Source: Bacteroidales bacterium UBA4866
Lineage (GTDB): Bacteria; Bacteroidota; Bacteroidia; Bacteroidales; P3
Direction: 5' to 3'
DNA length: 21,996 bases
NCBI GenBank assembly: GCA_002399565.1
Contig: DHDW01000049.1
Location: 15,742 to 37,737, forward strand
Position 1 is the first letter of the stretch. Each line of letters begins with the position of its first letter. Below the pieces are notes generated by a model. That model had not been told where the DNA came from. It made no database searches and was given only the letters and a program-made list of their open reading frames with translations. Below, piece after piece: positions 15,201-21,996 of this stretch. A program made the position numbers and the translations under genes.

Positions 15201-16599
15201 CAAGAGGATGAAGACGAATAGCCTTACCTTCAACCAAACGAGGTTGGAATGCTTGAATACCTAAACGGTGAAGGGTTGGTGCACGGTTTAATAGAACAGG
15301 ATGCCCTTTTAATATGTTTTCCAAAATTTCCCAAACAACAGGATCTCTTCTATCAACTATCTTCTTTGCTGATTTAACAGTTTTTACTATTCCTCTTTCA
15401 AGAATTTTTCTAATAATAAATGGTTTGAAAAGCTCTGAAGCCATATCTTTTGGCAAACCACATTCATGCAATTGTAAGTCTGGACCTACAACAATAACAG
15501 AACGACCAGAGTAGTCAACACGTTTCCCTAACAAGTTTTGACGGAAACGTCCTTGCTTTCCTTTCAAACTATCGGAAAGTGATTTTAAAGCTCTATTAGA
15601 ATCTGATTTAACTGAACTAACCTTTCTTGAATTGTCAAATAAAGAGTCAACAGCTTCTTGCAACATACGTTTTTCATTACGCATAATTACATCAGGAGCT
15701 TTAATCTCAATCAATCTTTTCAAACGATTATTTCTAATAATAACTCTTCTATATAGGTCATTTAAGTCTGAAGTTGCAAAACGTCCTCCATCTAAAGGTA
15801 CAAGTGGACGTAATTCTGGTGGAATTACTGGTACTACTTGAACAATCATCCATTCTGGACGATTTTCAATTCTGCTTGATGCATCACGGAAAGCTTCAAC
15901 AACATTTAAACGCTTTAAAGCATCTTGTTTTCTCTGTTGTGAAGTTTCTTTGTTTGCAGTGTCGCGCAAATCATAGGATAATTTATCCAAGTCTAATCCC
16001 TTTAAAAGAACAATTAGAGCTTCAGCACCCATTTTAGCTATGAACTTGTTTGGATCTTCATCTTCTAATTGTTGATTTTCTGGAGGTAGTGATTCAAGGC
16101 ATTCAAAATATTGTGTTTCATCTAAAAGCACTCCTTTTTTAACTCCTTCAATTTCTAATATCCCTTGATTTACAACAATATATTTTTCATAGTAAATTAC
16201 TTGCTCCAATTCCTTTGTTTTAAGACCAAGCAAAGAACCTATTTTGTTAGGAAGAGAACGGAAGAACCAAATGTGAGCAACTGGAACAACTAATTGAATA
16301 TGTCCCATTCTCTCTCTACGAACTTTTTTCTCAGTTACTTCAACACCACAACGGTCACAAATAATTCCTTTATAACGAATTCTCTTATATTTTCCGCAAT
16401 GACATTCCCAATCCTTGATGGGTCCAAATATTCTTTCGCAGAAAAGTCCGTCTCTTTCTGGTTTATATGTTCTATAATTGATGGTTTCAGGTTTGAGCAC
16501 CTCTCCTCTTGAACGTTCAAGAATTGATTCAGGTGATGCCAAACTGATTGTCATCGAATTAAAATTACTATTTATTAAACTTTCTTTTTTTATTGCCAT
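12286..16599 (-). CDS. rpoC: DNA-directed RNA polymerase beta' subunit
   Basis: The 1437-residue beta' subunit is the catalytic clamp-bearing part of RNA polymerase. The N-terminal zinc finger uses C66, C68, C81 and C84. The Mg2+-binding catalytic motif NADFDGDQM lies at 472-480 (D474, D476, D478). The second zinc site, [11 protein letters not shown], is near residue 895-910, and the trigger-loop region includes [10 protein letters not shown] just after it. The length fits Bacteroidota RpoC. The protein ends with a long basic/acidic tail ([10 protein letters not shown]). The start ATG is 41 bp after the rpoB stop, with no Shine-Dalgarno. It looks complete, with no interruption. Confidence 0.98.
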   Translation of the reverse strand: MAIKKESLINSNFNSMTISLASPESILERSRGEVLKPETINYRTYKPERDGLFCERIFGPIKDWECHCGKYKRIRYKGIICDRCGVEVTEKKVRRERMGHIQLVVPVAHIWFFRSLPNKIGSLLGLKTKELEQVIYYEKYIVVNQGILEIEGVKKGVLLDETQYFECLESLPPENQQLEDEDPNKFIAKMGAEALIVLLKGLDLDKLSYDLRDTANKETSQQRKQDALKRLNVVEAFRDASSRIENRPEWMIVQVVPVIPPELRPLVPLDGGRFATSDLNDLYRRVIIRNNRLKRLIEIKAPDVIMRNEKRMLQEAVDSLFDNSRKVSSVKSDSNRALKSLSDSLKGKQGRFRQNLLGKRVDYSGRSVIVVGPDLQLHECGLPKDMASELFKPFIIRKILERGIVKTVKSAKKIVDRRDPVVWEILENILKGHPVLLNRAPTLHRLGIQAFQPRLVEGKAIRLHPLVCAAFNADFDGDQMAVHVPLGNAAVLEAQLLMLASHNILNPANGAPITVPSQDMVLGLYYMTKARVSDSDRKMKGEGKVFYSPEEVQIAYNEGAVDLHANIKLRRSFVKDGQQKTERIETTVGRVLLNMVIPEEYGYVNQVLKKTILRDILGDILKVCGTQKTAQFLDDIKNLGYRMAFRGGLSFNLGDVIIPEEKAVLIEKANKEVDDVVLNYQMGLITNNERYNQIIDVWTNTNRDLTNVVMKQVAKDRQGFNPVYMMLDSGARGSKEQIRQLSGMRGLMAKPQKSGATGAEIIENPIVSNFKEGLSVLEYFISTHGARKGLADTALKTADAGYLTRRLVDVAQDVIISDEDCGTLRGIPTTALKKNEEIVQTLYDRILGRVTLHDIVHPQTGKIIARAGEELTEEICREIEDSPIEEVEIRSVLTCESKHGVCAKCYGRNLAYGRMVQKGEAVGVIAAQSIGEPGTQLTLRTFHVGGVAGGNIGTSSRIIAKYDGLLIIDELRSVDYKSPDKEDCQVVIGRSAEYRIIDENTDSILASGYIPYGAKLYYSSKTQVKKGDLIVEWDPYNAVIITEVTGKVSYESIIEGITFRVESDDQTGLQDKVIIESRQKAKNPAICIVNSTGEILKVYDIPVGAHLMVEDGQKLKAGDTLVKIPRSFGKAGDITGGLPRVTELFEARNPSDPAVVAEIDGVVSFNKKLKRGNREIVITSKTGETRNYLVSTSKQILAQENDFVKAGAPLCEGAITPADILAVKGPMRVQEYIVNEVQEVYRLQGVKINDKHFEVIVRQMMRKVEIDDPGDTNFLEGEIANKLDFNEQNDNIFGMKVIEDQGDSELYVNGQIISARKLRDENSSLKRKDKAQIVARDAQPATARQILQGITRASLQTKSYLSAASFQETTKVLTDAAINAKQDDLLGLKENVLVGHLIPAGTGLKEYRSAFVANKQQLEELIAQNAPSKRGRKAKEE

Positions 16600-16640
16600 T
16601 TTACTTAATGCTACTTGATGATTTATTGAACTAATTATGA

Positions 16641-19600
16641 TTAGTTATTTTCACTGTTATCAAACGTAATTTCTAAACCTAATCCTCTAAGTTCATGTAT
16701 TAAAACATTAAATGATTCCGGAATACCAGGTGTTGGCATATTGTCTCCTTTAACAATTGCTTCATAAGCCTTTGCCCTTCCAATTACATCATCAGATTTT
16801 ACAGTTAAAATCTCTTGAAGTATATTAGCTGCACCAAATGCTTCCAAAGCCCAAACTTCCATCTCCCCAAAACGCTGACCTCCAAATTGAGCTTTACCTC
16901 CAAGTGGTTGTTGAGTAATTAATGAATAAGGTCCAATTGAACGAGCATGCATTTTATCATCAATCATATGGTGAAGTTTCAACATATAGATATATCCTAC
17001 AGTTGCAGCTTGATCAAATTTATCCCCTGTTTCTCCATCGTATAGATAACATTTTCCATTTTCAGGTAATCCTGCCTTTCTCATGTATTCATTAACTTGA
17101 TCTAAAGTTGCACCATCAAAAATTGGAGTTTGGAAATTTACACCCAATTCTTTACCAGCCCAACCTAAAACAGTTTCAAAAATTTGTCCAAGGTTCATAC
17201 GAGAAGGAACACCAAGCGGATTTAATACAATATCAACAGGTTTTCCATTTTCTAAGAATGGCATATCTTCTTCACGAACAATTTTAGCAACAATACCTTT
17301 ATTGCCATGTCGTCCTGCCATCTTATCTCCTACTTTCAATTTTCTCTTCTTAGCAATATAAATTTTTGCCATTTGAACAATTCCTGTTGGCAAATCATCT
17401 CCAATAGCAGTAACAAATTGTTGTCTAGCAAAAACTCCTTGTATTTCTCTATATCGAATATTGTAATTGTTCAACAAAATTTTAATTAATCCGTTTGTTT
17501 CCTTATCAGTTGTCCACTTGTTTGGGTTAATATTATTATAATCTATTGCTAACAACATTTTTTGATTGAACTTAGATTTCTTTGGAATTAACTCTTCATT
17601 AAATGCAGAATATACTCCTTGTGAAACCTTTCCACTTAAAATAACAAATAACTTATCAACTAGCTTATTCTTTAAGTCTAAAAGCTCTTTGTCATTTTTT
17701 TCTTTAAGTTCTCTAATTATTTCTTTGTCTTTAGCTCTTGATTTTTTATCTTTAAGTATTCTTGTGAAAAGTTTTTTATCAATAACAACACCGCTTATTG
17801 ATGGTGGAACTTTCATTGAAGCATCTTTTACATCTCCAGCCTTATCACCAAAAATTGCTCTAAGAAGTTTCTCTTCTGGAGTAGGGTCAGATTCTCCTTT
17901 TGGAGTAATTTTACCTACCAAAATGTCTCCTTCTTTAACATAAGCTCCAATTCGAATCATTCCTCTCTCATCAAGGTCTTTGGTTGTTTCTAAACTTACA
18001 TTTGGAATATCTTTTGTTAATTCTTCCAATCCTCGTTTTGTTTCGCGAACTTCTGTTATAAATTCTTCAACATGAACTGAAGTGAATATATCTTCTTTTA
18101 CAACCTTTTCTGAAATAACAATAGCATCTTCATAATTATAACCCTTCCAAGGCATAAATGCAACTTGAAGGTTTCTTCCTAAGGCTAAAGAGCCGTTCTT
18201 AGTAGCATATCCTTCAGATAATACTTGACCTTTCTTAACCTTATCTCCTTTTCTTACAATTGGACGAAGATTAATTGATGTACTTTGATTAGTTCTTTGA
18301 AATTTAGTGAAGAAATATGTCTTTTCGTCATCGTCAAAGCTTACTTTTCTTTCTTTCTCGTCTCTATTATATCTTATTGTGATTTTTTCTGCATCAACAA
18401 ATTCAACAACTCCATCTCCTTCAGAAATCAATAATACTCTTGAATCACGAGCTACAGAAGGTTCAATTCCTGTTCCAACAATTGGAATTTCAGGATTTAA
18501 TAGAGGAACAGCTTGACGCATCATGTTTGATCCCATAAGTGCACGGTTAGCATCGTCGTGTTCAAGGAATGGGATAAGTGATGCAGCAATTGAAGCGATC
18601 TGATTGGAAGCAACGTCCATTAAATCAACTTTTTCAGACTCAACTATTGGAAAATCTGCCATCTTACGAGTTTTAATTTTGTTCCCGATAAGTTTCCCAT
18701 CCTTTGCCATTGGAGAAGTTGCTTGTGCAACAATCTTATCTTCTTCTTCCTCTGCACTTAAATATATTGGGTCTTCATCCATCAAAACTCTACTATTTTG
18801 AACCTTATAGTAAGGCGTTTCAATGAAACCTAAGGTATTTATTTTTGCAAATACGCATAAAGAAGAAATCAATCCAATGTTTGGACCTTCTGGAGTTTCT
18901 ATTGTACATAGTCTTCCATAATGAGTATAGTGAACGTCACGAACTTCAAATCCTGCTCTTTCTCTTGACAAACCTCCAGGCCCTAATGCAGATATACGTC
19001 TTTTATGAGTAAGCTCTGCAAGTGGATTTGTTTGATCCATAAATTGAGACAACTGATTTGTTCCAAAAAATGAATTAATTACGGATGAAAGTGTTTTTGC
19101 ATTTATTAAGTCTGTTGGAGTAAATACTTCATTGTCTCTAACGTTCATTCTTTCACGAATTGTTCTAGCCATACGAGCTAAACCGACTCCAAATTGAGCA
19201 TATAGTTGTTCTCCAACAGTTCTAATTCTTCTATTGCTTAAGTGATCAATGTCATCAACATCAGTTTTAGAATTTATTAATTCTATAAGATATTGAATAA
19301 TTGAAATAATATCTTCTTTTGTCAGAATGTGAACATCATCAGGAACTTTTAGATTTAATTTGGTATTTATTCTAAAACGTCCAACATCTCCTAAATCATA
19401 ACGTTTGTCAGAGAAAAATAATTTCTCAATAATCCCTCTTGCAGTTTCTTCATCTGGTGGTTCAGCACTTCTTAATTGTCTATATATAAATTCAACAGCT
19501 TCCTTGGCATTATTAGCCGTATCCTTTTGAAGTGTATTAAAAATTATTGAATAGTCACTTGAAAGAGAATCATCAGTATGTAATAAAATAGTTTGAACTC

Positions 19601-20462
19601 CAGATTGAATAATATCTTCAATATGCTCTTCAATCAATTCTGTTTCTCTATCAATAATAACTTCTGTACGTTCGATAGATACTACTTCTCCTGTATCTTC
19701 ATCCACGAAATCTTCTATCCATGAACGTACAACTCTTGCGGCAAGTCTTCTGCCAATTACTTTCTTTAATGAAGTTTTATTGACCTTAACTTCTTCAGCA
19801 AGTTTAAATATTTCTAAAATGTCTTTATCAGTTTCATATCCTATTGCTCTCAATAATGTGGTAATAGGTAGTTTTTTCTTTCTGTCGATGTAAGCATACA
19901 TGACATTGTTAATGTCTGTTGTAAACTCCATCCATGAACCTTTAAATGGAATAATTCTTGCAGAATACAACTGCATTCCATTAGCATGATTGCTGGTTCC
20001 AAAAAATACTCCAGGAGAACGATGTAATTGAGATACAACTACTCTTTCTGCACCATTAATAATAAATGTGCCTCGAGGAGTCATATAAGGAATCATTCCT
20101 AAATATACATCCTGAATTATTGTTTCAAAATCTTCATGTTCAGGGTCAGTACAGAATAATTTTAATTTTGCTTTTAATGGGACACTAAATGTTAGACCTC
20201 TTTCCAAGCATTCTTCAATTGAATAACGAGGAGGATCTATAAAGTAGTCCAAAAATTCAAGAACGAAATTATTTCTCGCATCTGAAATTGGAAAATTTTC
20301 TGAAAATACTTTGTAAAGTCCTTCGTTAATTCTATTTTCAGAGTTTGTTTCAAGTTGGAAAAAATCTTGAAACGACTTTAATTGAATATCTAAAAAATCA
20401 GGATATTCAAAATGTTTTACTGATGCAAAACTTACTATGTTATTAGATTTATTATGTGCCAA
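16641..20462 (-). CDS. rpoB: DNA-directed RNA polymerase beta subunit
   Basis: The 1273-residue beta subunit. The N-terminus [19 protein letters not shown], the fork-loop/rifampicin region [33 protein letters not shown] (about 464-497) and the C-terminal [19 protein letters not shown] are all intact. In the rifampicin pocket the residues equal to E. coli D516, H526 and S531 are the usual D, H and S, so target-site resistance is not indicated. The start codon is TTG at 20462: an in-frame TAA lies two codons upstream and the first in-frame ATG would remove over 100 conserved residues. There is no Shine-Dalgarno. It follows rplL by 111 bp, a gap that contains a hairpin. Confidence 0.97.
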   Translation of the reverse strand: MAHNKSNNIVSFASVKHFEYPDFLDIQLKSFQDFFQLETNSENRINEGLYKVFSENFPISDARNNFVLEFLDYFIDPPRYSIEECLERGLTFSVPLKAKLKLFCTDPEHEDFETIIQDVYLGMIPYMTPRGTFIINGAERVVVSQLHRSPGVFFGTSNHANGMQLYSARIIPFKGSWMEFTTDINNVMYAYIDRKKKLPITTLLRAIGYETDKDILEIFKLAEEVKVNKTSLKKVIGRRLAARVVRSWIEDFVDEDTGEVVSIERTEVIIDRETELIEEHIEDIIQSGVQTILLHTDDSLSSDYSIIFNTLQKDTANNAKEAVEFIYRQLRSAEPPDEETARGIIEKLFFSDKRYDLGDVGRFRINTKLNLKVPDDVHILTKEDIISIIQYLIELINSKTDVDDIDHLSNRRIRTVGEQLYAQFGVGLARMARTIRERMNVRDNEVFTPTDLINAKTLSSVINSFFGTNQLSQFMDQTNPLAELTHKRRISALGPGGLSRERAGFEVRDVHYTHYGRLCTIETPEGPNIGLISSLCVFAKINTLGFIETPYYKVQNSRVLMDEDPIYLSAEEEEDKIVAQATSPMAKDGKLIGNKIKTRKMADFPIVESEKVDLMDVASNQIASIAASLIPFLEHDDANRALMGSNMMRQAVPLLNPEIPIVGTGIEPSVARDSRVLLISEGDGVVEFVDAEKITIRYNRDEKERKVSFDDDEKTYFFTKFQRTNQSTSINLRPIVRKGDKVKKGQVLSEGYATKNGSLALGRNLQVAFMPWKGYNYEDAIVISEKVVKEDIFTSVHVEEFITEVRETKRGLEELTKDIPNVSLETTKDLDERGMIRIGAYVKEGDILVGKITPKGESDPTPEEKLLRAIFGDKAGDVKDASMKVPPSISGVVIDKKLFTRILKDKKSRAKDKEIIRELKEKNDKELLDLKNKLVDKLFVILSGKVSQGVYSAFNEELIPKKSKFNQKMLLAIDYNNINPNKWTTDKETNGLIKILLNNYNIRYREIQGVFARQQFVTAIGDDLPTGIVQMAKIYIAKKRKLKVGDKMAGRHGNKGIVAKIVREEDMPFLENGKPVDIVLNPLGVPSRMNLGQIFETVLGWAGKELGVNFQTPIFDGATLDQVNEYMRKAGLPENGKCYLYDGETGDKFDQAATVGYIYMLKLHHMIDDKMHARSIGPYSLITQQPLGGKAQFGGQRFGEMEVWALEAFGAANILQEILTVKSDDVIGRAKAYEAIVKGDNMPTPGIPESFNVLIHELRGLGLEITFDNSENN

Positions 20463-20513
20463 GGTTTAAAAATTAATTAGTTAAAAAATAAGATACTATT
20501 ACAAACACAAATA

Positions 20514-20549
20514 AGGAATAGGTATTCAAAATTAGAATACCCTATTCCT
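20514..20549 (-). promoter_or_regulatory. rplL-rpoB intergenic hairpin (attenuator or processing site)
   Basis: AGGAATAGGTATTC (20514-20527) pairs with GAATACCCTATTCCT (20535-20549) apart from one bulged base, giving about 14 base pairs around a 7-base loop. On the minus-strand RNA the stem is followed by UUAUUUGUGUUUG, a broken U-run. In E. coli the same gene junction holds a partial terminator and an RNase III site, so a similar role in setting the L12:RpoB ratio is a reasonable inference. Confidence 0.65.
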
Positions 20550-20573
20550 ATATTTAGATTGCGGTGAAATGTC

Positions 20574-20948
20574 TTATTTTACTTCAACTTTTGCACCAGC
20601 TTCTTCTAATTGTGCTTTTAAAGCTTCAGCTTCATCTTTAGAAACTCCCTCTTTCAAAGGTTTTGGTGCAGCATCAACTAATTCTTTAGCTTCTTTTAAT
20701 CCAAGACTGCAAAGATCTTTAACTAATTTTACTACGTTTAATTTTGATGCACCTGCTTCAACAAGAATAACATCAAATGATGTTTGTTCTTCAACTGCTG
20801 GACCTGCTGCTGCTGGACCTGCTGCTACTGCTACTGCTGCTGCTGCTGGTTCAATTCCGTATTCATCTTTTAAAATATCAGCTAATTCTTTTACTTCTTT
20901 AACTGTTAAATTAACTAATTGTTCTGCAAACGCTTTTAAATCTGCCAT
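20574..20948 (-). CDS. rplL: 50S ribosomal protein L7/L12
   Basis: The 124-residue stalk protein L7/L12. Its N-terminal dimerisation domain (1-33, [24 protein letters not shown]) is joined by an Ala/Val/Pro-rich hinge (34-53) to the globular C-terminal domain (56-124) with [26 protein letters not shown] and the [21 protein letters not shown] end. It recruits GTPase translation factors and binds L10 in several copies. It sits 33 bp behind rplJ. The high-alanine hinge creates a repetitive GCTGCTGCT stretch near 20800-20850. There is no Shine-Dalgarno and the leader is A/T-rich. Confidence 0.98.
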   Translation of the reverse strand: MADLKAFAEQLVNLTVKEVKELADILKDEYGIEPAAAAVAVAAGPAAAGPAVEEQTSFDVILVEAGASKLNVVKLVKDLCSLGLKEAKELVDAAPKPLKEGVSKDEAEALKAQLEEAGAKVEVK

Positions 20949-20981
20949 TTTATTTTATTTATTAAATGTTTAACAATACTT

Positions 20982-21506
20982 TTATTCTTCTGTTTTTTCC
21001 GATAATGTTTTTAACACGCCAGCAATTGTTCCTCCTCCTGACTGTAATGCACCAATAACATTCTTTGCTGGAGATTGTAGTGCTGCAATAATATCAGCAA
21101 TAAGTTCAACCTTAGACTTGATGTTAATCAATACATCTAAGTTTGCATCTCCTAAATAGAATGATTCTTCTACATATGCAGCTTTTAATAGTGGTTTAGG
21201 GCTAGTTGCTCTAAATTCCTTTATTAATTTTGCAGGTAAATTGTTGACGTTTGAAAGCATGATCGAAGTTGAACCATTAAGAGCTGGGAAAATTTCAGAA
21301 TAATCTAACCCAGATTTCTCCATTGCTTTTCTAAGCAATGTGTTCTTAACTGTCATAAGCTTAACCTCTCTACGGAAGCATAATCTCCTTAATTTTGCAG
21401 TGTCAACTGAATTTAATCCAGCAACATCAACTAAATACAAATAAGGATAATTTGATAATTCAGCTCCAATAGATTCAATTAACTTTCCTTTATCTTCTTT
21501 TATCAT
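20982..21506 (-). CDS. rplJ: 50S ribosomal protein L10
   Basis: The 174-residue ribosomal stalk base protein L10. Recognisable parts are the N-terminal KEDKGKLIESIGAELSNYPYLYLVDVAGL, the RNA-binding LRRLCFRREVKLMTVKNTLLRKAM (39-62), NGSTSIMLSN and the C-terminal helical region (about 135-174) that anchors L7/L12 dimers. The length is normal. It lies 25 bp after rplA, too short a gap for a large L10-binding leader like that of E. coli, so autoregulation, if present, must act elsewhere. There is no Shine-Dalgarno. Confidence 0.97.
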   Translation of the reverse strand: MIKEDKGKLIESIGAELSNYPYLYLVDVAGLNSVDTAKLRRLCFRREVKLMTVKNTLLRKAMEKSGLDYSEIFPALNGSTSIMLSNVNNLPAKLIKEFRATSPKPLLKAAYVEESFYLGDANLDVLINIKSKVELIADIIAALQSPAKNVIGALQSGGGTIAGVLKTLSEKTEE

Positions 21507-21531
21507 ATTTCAAAAGTTTACTTGTGAAGAT

Positions 21532-21996
21532 TTACTTACTTATGGATTTTGGATCAATTTTAACTCCAGGACTCATAGTTGAAGAAATTGTTACGCTCTT
21601 AACATAAGTTCCCTTTGCAGCAGTTGGTTTAAGTTTTAAAATTGTAGATAATACTTCATTAGCGTTATCACTTATCTTTTGGTTTTCAAAAGACACACGT
21701 GCAACTCCAGTATGAATTATACCATATTTGTCAACTTTAAAATCAATTTTACCTGCTTTTACTTCTTGAACAGCCTTACCGACTTCCATTGTAACTGTAC
21801 CTGTCTTTGGATTAGGCATCAAGCCACGAGGACCTAATATTTTTCCTAATGCACCAATTTTAGGCATTACACTTGGCATTGTAATAATTACATCGATATC
21901 CGTCCAACCGCCTTTAATTTTGTCTAGATATTCATCTAATCCAAAATAATCAGCTCCGGCTGCCTTAGCTTCTTCTTCCTTATCAGGAGTACAAAG
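21532..21996 (-). CDS. rplA: 50S ribosomal protein L1, partial (N-terminus outside window)
   Basis: The C-terminal two thirds of ribosomal protein L1. The frame is open to the window edge: another 39 codons (reading [19 protein letters not shown] and on to DIDVIIT) precede the internal ATG at 21879, so that ATG is not the start. The signature [14 protein letters not shown] and [18 protein letters not shown] are present, and the end [17 protein letters not shown] is normal for Bacteroidota. About 75 residues are missing upstream. L1 forms the mobile stalk on 23S rRNA and in many bacteria represses its own operon. The first gene of the operon visible here, it lies 25 bp before rplJ. Confidence 0.95.
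   Translation of the reverse strand, partial: LCTPDKEEEAKAAGADYFGLDEYLDKIKGGWTDIDVIITMPSVMPKIGALGKILGPRGLMPNPKTGTVTMEVGKAVQEVKAGKIDFKVDKYGIIHTGVARVSFENQKISDNANEVLSTILKLKPTAAKGTYVKSVTISSTMSPGVKIDPKSISK

Noticed and set aside
18950..19080. Rifampicin-resistance change in rpoB
   Set aside because: The residues matching E. coli D516, H526 and S531 are the common D, H and S. Other differences look like normal phylum-level variation.
20569..20973. 134-residue alanine/serine-rich frame opposite rplL
   Set aside because: It is the antisense shadow of the Ala-rich hinge and body of L7/L12, which is certain.
21532..21879. 115-residue L1 starting at the ATG at 21879
   Set aside because: Thirty-nine further in-frame codons upstream match L1, so the ATG is internal and the gene is cut by the window edge.
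1..21996. tRNA, rRNA or insertion sequence
   Set aside because: No cloverleaf, rRNA segment, transposase or integrase frame was seen in either strand.

Overview
The window reads as chromosomal DNA of a low-GC, anaerobic member of the Bacteroidota, most likely Bacteroidales. The grounds are: RpoB and RpoC with Bacteroidota-type sequence and length, a DUF3467 gene directly after rpoC, an HU-related protein of the Bacteroidota type, promoters of the TTTG-N20-TAnnTTTG kind, and translation starts that mostly lack a Shine-Dalgarno. Strict anaerobiosis is inferred from a multisubunit [FeFe] hydrogenase and a type III glutamine synthetase. The species cannot be named from the sequence alone.

Layout: (1) 3-3054, plus strand: the end of an LptF/LptG-family permease, two family-4-like glycosyltransferases and a small DUF1801 protein, tightly packed and probably one transcript concerned with the cell surface. 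(2) 3055-3507: a gene-free stretch between convergent genes, filled by 15 short palindromes whose centres lie 21-22 bp apart, then the hydrogenase terminator. (3) 3508-8136, minus strand: a four-gene operon hndB-hndC-hndD-hndA for an NAD(P)-linked, probably electron-bifurcating [FeFe] hydrogenase, with a clear Bacteroidota promoter and an intrinsic terminator. (4) 8242-10431, minus strand: glnN, type III glutamine synthetase. (5) 10432-10992: a divergent gene-free region with a second phased palindrome array (about 11 members, 22-23 bp apart) between glnN and an HU-related gene on the plus strand (10993-11415). (6) 11493-11798, minus strand: a small unrecognised membrane protein. (7) 11902-21996, minus strand: the conserved rplA-rplJ-rplL-rpoB-rpoC-DUF3467 transcription/translation operon, closed by a strong terminator and cut by the window edge inside rplA.

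How the genes work together: the hnd operon would reoxidise reduced ferredoxin and NAD(P)H from fermentation and release H2 (or run in reverse). glnN assimilates ammonium. The ribosomal/RNA polymerase operon is housekeeping. These coding parts are ordinary.

The unusual content is in the two intergenic arrays. Each is a series of short dyad-symmetric words, different words in successive blocks, held at about two turns of B-DNA so that every dyad faces the same side of the helix. The loci are 7 kb apart and share the core ATAGTTAT/ATAACTAT. The word centres of only 1-3 bases are too short for good RNA hairpin loops, so dimeric protein binding or a MITE/minisatellite origin is more likely than an RNA role.
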